A stretch of DNA of 64,000 bases from DSXH01 sp020724325 (GTDB taxonomy: Bacteria > Bacteroidota > Ignavibacteria > Ignavibacteriales > Melioribacteraceae). The stretch is taken from positions 62,001-126,000 of the forward strand of contig JBFLYW010000003.1 in assembly GCA_040756515.1 (NCBI GenBank), in the 5' to 3' direction. Below the pieces are notes generated by a model. That model saw only the letters and a list, made by a program, of their open reading frames with translations. It made no database searches and was not told the DNA's origin. Positions within the stretch are counted from its first letter, which is position 1; each line of letters opens with the position of its first letter. Of the stretch, positions 60,542 to 64,000 are shown in pieces. A program made the position numbers and the translations under genes.

Positions 60542-61318
60542 TTAATGTACTAAATCTCCAATTTCCCCGGAGCTTACAGAATCAATAATTTTTTGATCAC
60601 CTTCCAGTAATCGAAGAGCAATCCATCTTGTATTTGGCAAATTGGGAAATTCCTGTTTTATCATTTTATTAATTTCCTCAACTGCTTTGTTAACACCTTT
60701 AATTTCGCTGCTGATTCGATATGGTTTACAGACGTAATCTCCAATTGCAACTTGATAAATACTCCTTAATAATTCCTGAATGCCAATCCCTCTGCGTGCT
60801 TCAGTTGGTATCACCGGAATTCCTAAGATCTCAGAAAGACCTCTCTCATCAACTTTAATTTTATGTCTCCTTGCTTCATCAATTAGATTGAGAGCTAGAA
60901 CAGCTCTATCAGTAATTTCCAGCACCTGTAATACAAGGTTAAGATTCCTTTCAAGGCGTGTAGCATCTACTACAATTACAGTTACATCCGGCTGCCCAAA
61001 TAAAATGAAGTCTCTGGCTATCTCTTCATCGGTACTTGTTGACAGCAAAGAATATGTACCTGGCAAATCGACAATTTTGAATCTTTTATTTGAATAGATA
61101 AATCCACCTTCAGCTCTTCCAACGGTTTTACCAGGCCAATTCCCCGTATGTTGTCTTAATCCTGTTAGGTTGTTAAACACTGTACTCTTACCAGTATTTG
61201 GGTTGCCGGCTAATGCAATAACGAAATCGAAATTGTTCATATCAATTCCGAGTTTTACCAGATTTGTTAAATTATGAGCGGGACAATTTGCACAATTCTC
61301 TTTATCTATCGAAATCAT
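60542..61318 (-). CDS. feoB: FeoB GTPase half (G and GDI domains)
   Basis: 258 residues with all G motifs of FeoB: GNPNTGKSTVFNNLTG (G1), the HTGNWPGKT switch (G2), VDLPGTYSL (G3), NLIDEA (G4) and STEARRGIG-like TEARRGIG (G5). The GDI helical region follows and ends at WIALRLLEGDQKII, where full-length FeoB would run on into the membrane. The N-terminus adds a Cys-rich extension (ENCANCPAHN), a possible metal site. The start overlaps the stop of the upstream FeoA hybrid (ATGA), so they are coupled. Confidence 0.9.
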   Translation of the reverse strand: MISIDKENCANCPAHNLTNLVKLGIDMNNFDFVIALAGNPNTGKSTVFNNLTGLRQHTGNWPGKTVGRAEGGFIYSNKRFKIVDLPGTYSLLSTSTDEEIARDFILFGQPDVTVIVVDATRLERNLNLVLQVLEITDRAVLALNLIDEARRHKIKVDERGLSEILGIPVIPTEARRGIGIQELLRSIYQVAIGDYVCKPYRISSEIKGVNKAVEEINKMIKQEFPNLPNTRWIALRLLEGDQKIIDSVSSGEIGDLVH

Positions 61319-62337
61319 ATTGTATTCTTTCTTTTAATGAAAATTTTATCACTATGATTTTTTCTTAAAGCAATTGTAGTGCCTCTAAGTTCATAAGCAG
61401 TTGGATTACCGCTTAAACTTTTGAGTCTTGCTTTGATTGTAGTACCAGGGACAATTCCAAAATCGAGCATTCGCCGTCTTTGCTGACCTCTCAAAGCTTT
61501 TGACAGTGCCATAATTACGGCTTCTTCACCTTCTTCGATGTTTGATAGTAATTCAAAACCTTCAAAAACTTCTTCACTTTCCTCAATTGGAACAACATTT
61601 ATATTAAAGGAGAGTAACTGGGATAAAATTACTTCCTCTCCTTCGAGTTCAATTTTGATATTATCTTTGTTCTTTTCTATTAGCCGGACAATCATTCCTG
61701 GAAAGAGTCCTAATGAGGTTAACTGTGAATATACTTCCTTTGGTTGATCTTCAATATGATATATTTTAGCTAACTCGCCCTCCGAAAGTTGAGAAAGTTC
61801 TAAACCTTTTTGCTCAGGCAGCTCGCCAATATCGTTTGGGATAGGATCTCCGTGCGGATCTTTGAGAGGATTTCCTAATTTAGCTGCCAAACGATTTGCT
61901 TCTTCTTCAGTAAGTTTGTGCTCTTCCAGTTCAGCTAACTTATGCCATTCCTCTTCTTTAATACTTGTATTATCTGCTAAGTACTTTTCCCAGAGTCTGT
62001 GAATTCTAATTATTCTTAACGCATAAGATTTACCGGAAGCAGTTAAATTAATTTTAGAGCCCGTTCGCTTGGCTAATCCAATTTCAACTAACTTTAAAAT
62101 AATCTTAGATGCTTGTGTGTGCGAAACAGCAAGAAATCCACTTACGCTATTTAACGAACAATCCGTAGAATTATATTCACATTCAAAAAGATGTTTGAGT
62201 GCATCTTCAAGATAAATTTTTTCGCTATTAGATTTAATTTTCCGCCATCTACTCAAAATACCTTTCCCGGGATAAAATATAATTACGAGGGGAAAAAACA
62301 CCGCAAGAATAATCATAATAATAAAACCTAAATTCAT
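61315..62337 (-). CDS. membrane-anchored DtxR-like/FeoA hybrid protein
   Basis: 340 residues. A single N-terminal membrane helix (about 4-23, GFIIMIILAVFFPLVIIFY) is followed by a basic segment. A DtxR-type winged helix comes next (42-105: LEDALKHLFECEYN, ASKIILKLVEIGLAKRTGS), then a DtxR dimerisation domain (110-170: RIHRLWEKYLADN, EEHKL, GNPLKDPHGDPIP). Two FeoA/SH3-like domains follow (178-252 and 260-335), the second with ALRGQQRRRMLDFGIVPGT. No separate feoA exists here, so the FeoA part probably serves FeoB. Whether the winged helix binds DNA from the membrane is unknown. It lies 8 bp after the regulator gene. Confidence 0.85.
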   Translation of the reverse strand: MNLGFIIMIILAVFFPLVIIFYPGKGILSRWRKIKSNSEKIYLEDALKHLFECEYNSTDCSLNSVSGFLAVSHTQASKIILKLVEIGLAKRTGSKINLTASGKSYALRIIRIHRLWEKYLADNTSIKEEEWHKLAELEEHKLTEEEANRLAAKLGNPLKDPHGDPIPNDIGELPEQKGLELSQLSEGELAKIYHIEDQPKEVYSQLTSLGLFPGMIVRLIEKNKDNIKIELEGEEVILSQLLSFNINVVPIEESEEVFEGFELLSNIEEGEEAVIMALSKALRGQQRRRMLDFGIVPGTTIKARLKSLSGNPTAYELRGTTIALRKNHSDKIFIKRKNTI

Positions 62338-62345
62338 TACTTCTT

Positions 62346-63011
62346 TTATTCCTTTATTAATCTTACAAAAATGTTTTCGGTTACTTTTTTACTTAGAGTT
62401 AAGTTTCTATTGTTAATCTTAACCAAAATTGATCTGTCATAATTTATTCTGTCAACAATTTTCAATTTAGTATTTAACACCAGACCAATTTTCATCAAGT
62501 AACTTATAAGTCCGCTATCCCTGTCATTAACTCTAACAAATTCGTATTGATTGTTTTCTTCCGCATCAGCAAGAGGAATCACATCTGCAATTTCTGGCAT
62601 TAAACCATTTTTTTTAGGAATAGGATGTCCGTGTGGATCAAATTCAGGAAAACCTAAAAATTCATCTATTCTATTTATCAGAAAATCTGAACTATAGTGT
62701 TCCAATTTCTCAGCTTCATCATGAACCTCGCTCCAATCTAATGCTAAAACCTTTATCAAGAATAATTCCCATAATCGATGGCGGCGAATTATCTTTAACG
62801 CTGCTTTTTCACCATGCGGAGTTAACATTATTCCCTTATACTTTTGATATTTTACAAGTCCCTCCTTGGATAATTTCTTTGCCATGTCACTTATTGCCGA
62901 GCTTGTTATAGAAAGATGATTGGCAATCTTTGACGTAGAGGCATTATTCTCTAACTCAAAGCTCTGGTTAAAAATTGCTTTCAGATAGTTTTCTTTAGAA
63001 ATAGTTGACAT
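62346..63011 (-). CDS. DtxR/MntR-family metal-dependent transcriptional regulator
   Basis: About 221 residues. A winged helix (STISKENYLKAIF, TSKIANHLSITSSAISDMAKKL) is followed by the dimerisation/metal domain (RRHRLWELFLIKVLALDWSEVHDEAEKLEHYSS, FDPHGHPIP) and a C-terminal FeoA/SH3-like domain (about 150-221). His and Glu residues at the metal-binding positions (EVHDEAEKLEH) are intact. It probably represses the feo operon when Fe2+ or Mn2+ is abundant. I place the start at ATG 63011, since the longer form begins with an unsupported TTG at 63032. Confidence 0.9.
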   Translation of the reverse strand: MSTISKENYLKAIFNQSFELENNASTSKIANHLSITSSAISDMAKKLSKEGLVKYQKYKGIMLTPHGEKAALKIIRRHRLWELFLIKVLALDWSEVHDEAEKLEHYSSDFLINRIDEFLGFPEFDPHGHPIPKKNGLMPEIADVIPLADAEENNQYEFVRVNDRDSGLISYLMKIGLVLNTKLKIVDRINYDRSILVKINNRNLTLSKKVTENIFVRLIKE

Positions 63012-63032
63012 ATAGATTATTTTTTTACGCAA

Positions 63033-63171
63033 AGTTAAGCTTACTTAAGAAATAAATCAAGTATCTTTATAAATATTCTTTATTCCGCTTTATTTATCTT
63101 AACTTCTATTTTTAATAATATGCAAGAAAAAACAAAATTATTATCTTTCGTAACAAATTTTAGGAGACTAA
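63033..63171. promoter_or_regulatory. divergent promoter region of feo operon and mrp gene
   Basis: A 139-bp AT-rich spacer between divergent genes. Near 63034-63052 it contains AAGTTAAGCTTACTTAAG, built from the overlapping palindromes TAAGCTTA and CTTAAG. This is a loose fit to DtxR/MntR-type operators, and its position just upstream of the regulator start suits autoregulation. The motif is too common in AT-rich DNA to be certain. GGAG before 63172 serves the mrp gene. Confidence 0.3.
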
Positions 63172-64000
63172 ATGTCCATACTTAATTCGGACAATATTCT
63201 TGAGGCATTGAGAAAAGTAAACGATCCTGACCTAAAGCGAGACCTTGTTACGTTGAATATGATAAAGGATATAAAGATTAACGAAAATGACGTACATATA
63301 GTGATTGAGTTAACCACTCCGGCTTGTCCACTAAAAGATAAAATTAAAGAAGATTGTATCGAAGCAATAAAATCTCACATTCCCGCTATAGGTAAGATTT
63401 TTATTGAGATGACTGCAAATGTAAGATCGAATACGGATGAGAGAAAAAGTAAAATTCTACCGGGAGTAAAAAACACAATTGCTGTTGCAAGCGGCAAAGG
63501 CGGAGTTGGGAAAAGTACAGTTGCGGTTAACATTTCAGTTGCCCTTTCTAAACTAGGAGCCAAAGTTGGATTAATTGACGCAGATATATATGGGCCAAGT
63601 ATTCCACTTATGCTCGGTATTAAAGAGAAACCAAAAGTCTTTCAGGATATACAAACATCAAAGATACTTCCGCTTGAAAATTTTGGTATCAAAGTAATAT
63701 CTATAGGATTTTTAATTGAGGATGACGCGCCAATAATTTGGCGGGGACCAATGGCAAGCGGCGCAATAAAACAATTTATGTCCGATGTCCATTGGGATGA
63801 ATTGGATTATTTGATATTTGATCTGCCTCCCGGAACCGGAGATATTCAACTAACACTTGTTCAAACAATACCTCTAACAGGTGCTATAGTTGTTACTACT
63901 CCTCAGGATGTTTCACTTATTGATGTTAAAAAAGCTATTAGAATGTTCCAGCGCGTTAACGTGCCAATACTTGGTATTGTTGAGAACATGAGCTATTTTA
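63172..64000 (+). CDS. apbC: Mrp/ApbC-family Fe-S cluster carrier ATPase (partial, cut by right edge)
   Basis: 276 codons are in view and the frame stays open. Residues about 8-90 are a DUF59/MIP18-like domain (ILEALRKVNDPDLKRDLVTL, TPACPLKD). From about 103 the P-loop ATPase domain begins with the deviant Walker A VASGKGGVGKSTVAVN; IDADIYGPSIPLML and LIFDLPPGTGDIQLTL follow, and the last residues are IVENMSYF. Such proteins bind and transfer 4Fe-4S clusters. The C-terminal CXXC lies beyond the edge. The start is ATG 63172 after TAGGAGA. It is divergent from the iron-uptake operon, a sensible partner. Confidence 0.93.
   Translation, partial: MSILNSDNILEALRKVNDPDLKRDLVTLNMIKDIKINENDVHIVIELTTPACPLKDKIKEDCIEAIKSHIPAIGKIFIEMTANVRSNTDERKSKILPGVKNTIAVASGKGGVGKSTVAVNISVALSKLGAKVGLIDADIYGPSIPLMLGIKEKPKVFQDIQTSKILPLENFGIKVISIGFLIEDDAPIIWRGPMASGAIKQFMSDVHWDELDYLIFDLPPGTGDIQLTLVQTIPLTGAIVVTTPQDVSLIDVKKAIRMFQRVNVPILGIVENMSYF

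Noticed and set aside
1..64000. tRNA or rRNA genes anywhere in the window
   Set aside because: No cloverleaf with a TTCGANTC-type arm and no rRNA stretch was recognised in the spacers; short degenerate cases cannot be excluded by eye.

Overview
The window looks like chromosomal DNA from an AT-rich, Gram-negative member of the FCB group. Ignavibacteriota (Ignavibacteria) is my best guess; Bacteroidota or Chlorobiota relatives are less likely. This is inferred from gene content: an LpxC-FabZ fusion, tandem Skp/OmpH chaperones, a TamB homologue, a PEP/pyruvate-binding protein with receiver-like domains, and recurrent palindromic spacer repeats. Nearly all genes are housekeeping genes with readable active-site motifs. 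I saw no rRNA, tRNA, CRISPR array, prophage or intact insertion sequence.

Layout. 0-2.8 kb: a PEP/pyruvate-binding protein cut by the left edge, then gdhA. 3.0-7.6 kb (minus strand): a sugar transferase with a small membrane protein that shares a module with it, an MlaE-type permease, a CPA2 antiporter fused to an EIIA domain, and a tandem Usp protein. 7.7-11.7 kb: ilvE with a possible attenuator leader, a repeat-rich spacer, a double SRPBCC protein, and a ClpP-fold protease with a small partner gene. 12.0-13.4 kb: lexA with a palindromic operator-like promoter and two uncharacterised genes. 13.4-34.6 kb: a large envelope block (uppS, bamA, skp x2, lpxD, lpxC-fabZ, lpxA, a lipoate-ligase-type protein, a secreted propeller, split hldE, tamB, rnr, and a zinc-peptidase/TolB/outer-membrane-barrel protein). 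34.7-44.9 kb: a zinc-ribbon protein, a lipoprotein, prs-rplY-pth-hppA, rpsF-ssb-rpsR-rplI and secD-secF.

45.1-52.5 kb: a six-gene minus-strand operon coupling an ECF sigma factor and a membrane protein to a partner-switching set (two SpoIIE/PP2C phosphatases, STAS antagonist, RsbW-type kinase). A decayed third phosphatase lies downstream and a second STAS gene is divergent. 52.6-58.2 kb: purA, a sensor histidine kinase, a possible small RNA, dCMP deaminase and ppk1, followed by a decayed spacer. 59.1-63.0 kb (minus strand): an iron operon (DtxR-type regulator, membrane-anchored DtxR/FeoA hybrid, FeoB split into GTPase and permease). The right edge cuts an Mrp/ApbC ATPase.

How the genes work together: UppS supplies the lipid carrier. 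LpxA, LpxC and LpxD make the lipid A precursor, and the split HldE makes ADP-heptose. Skp, BamA and TamB assemble the outer membrane, and SecDF drives export. The most unusual material is the membrane-bound DtxR-FeoA hybrid with split FeoB, the ECF/partner-switch operon, the shared WW module, the lexA operator region, a terminator-like palindrome inside pth, and the candidate small RNA at about 55.3 kb.
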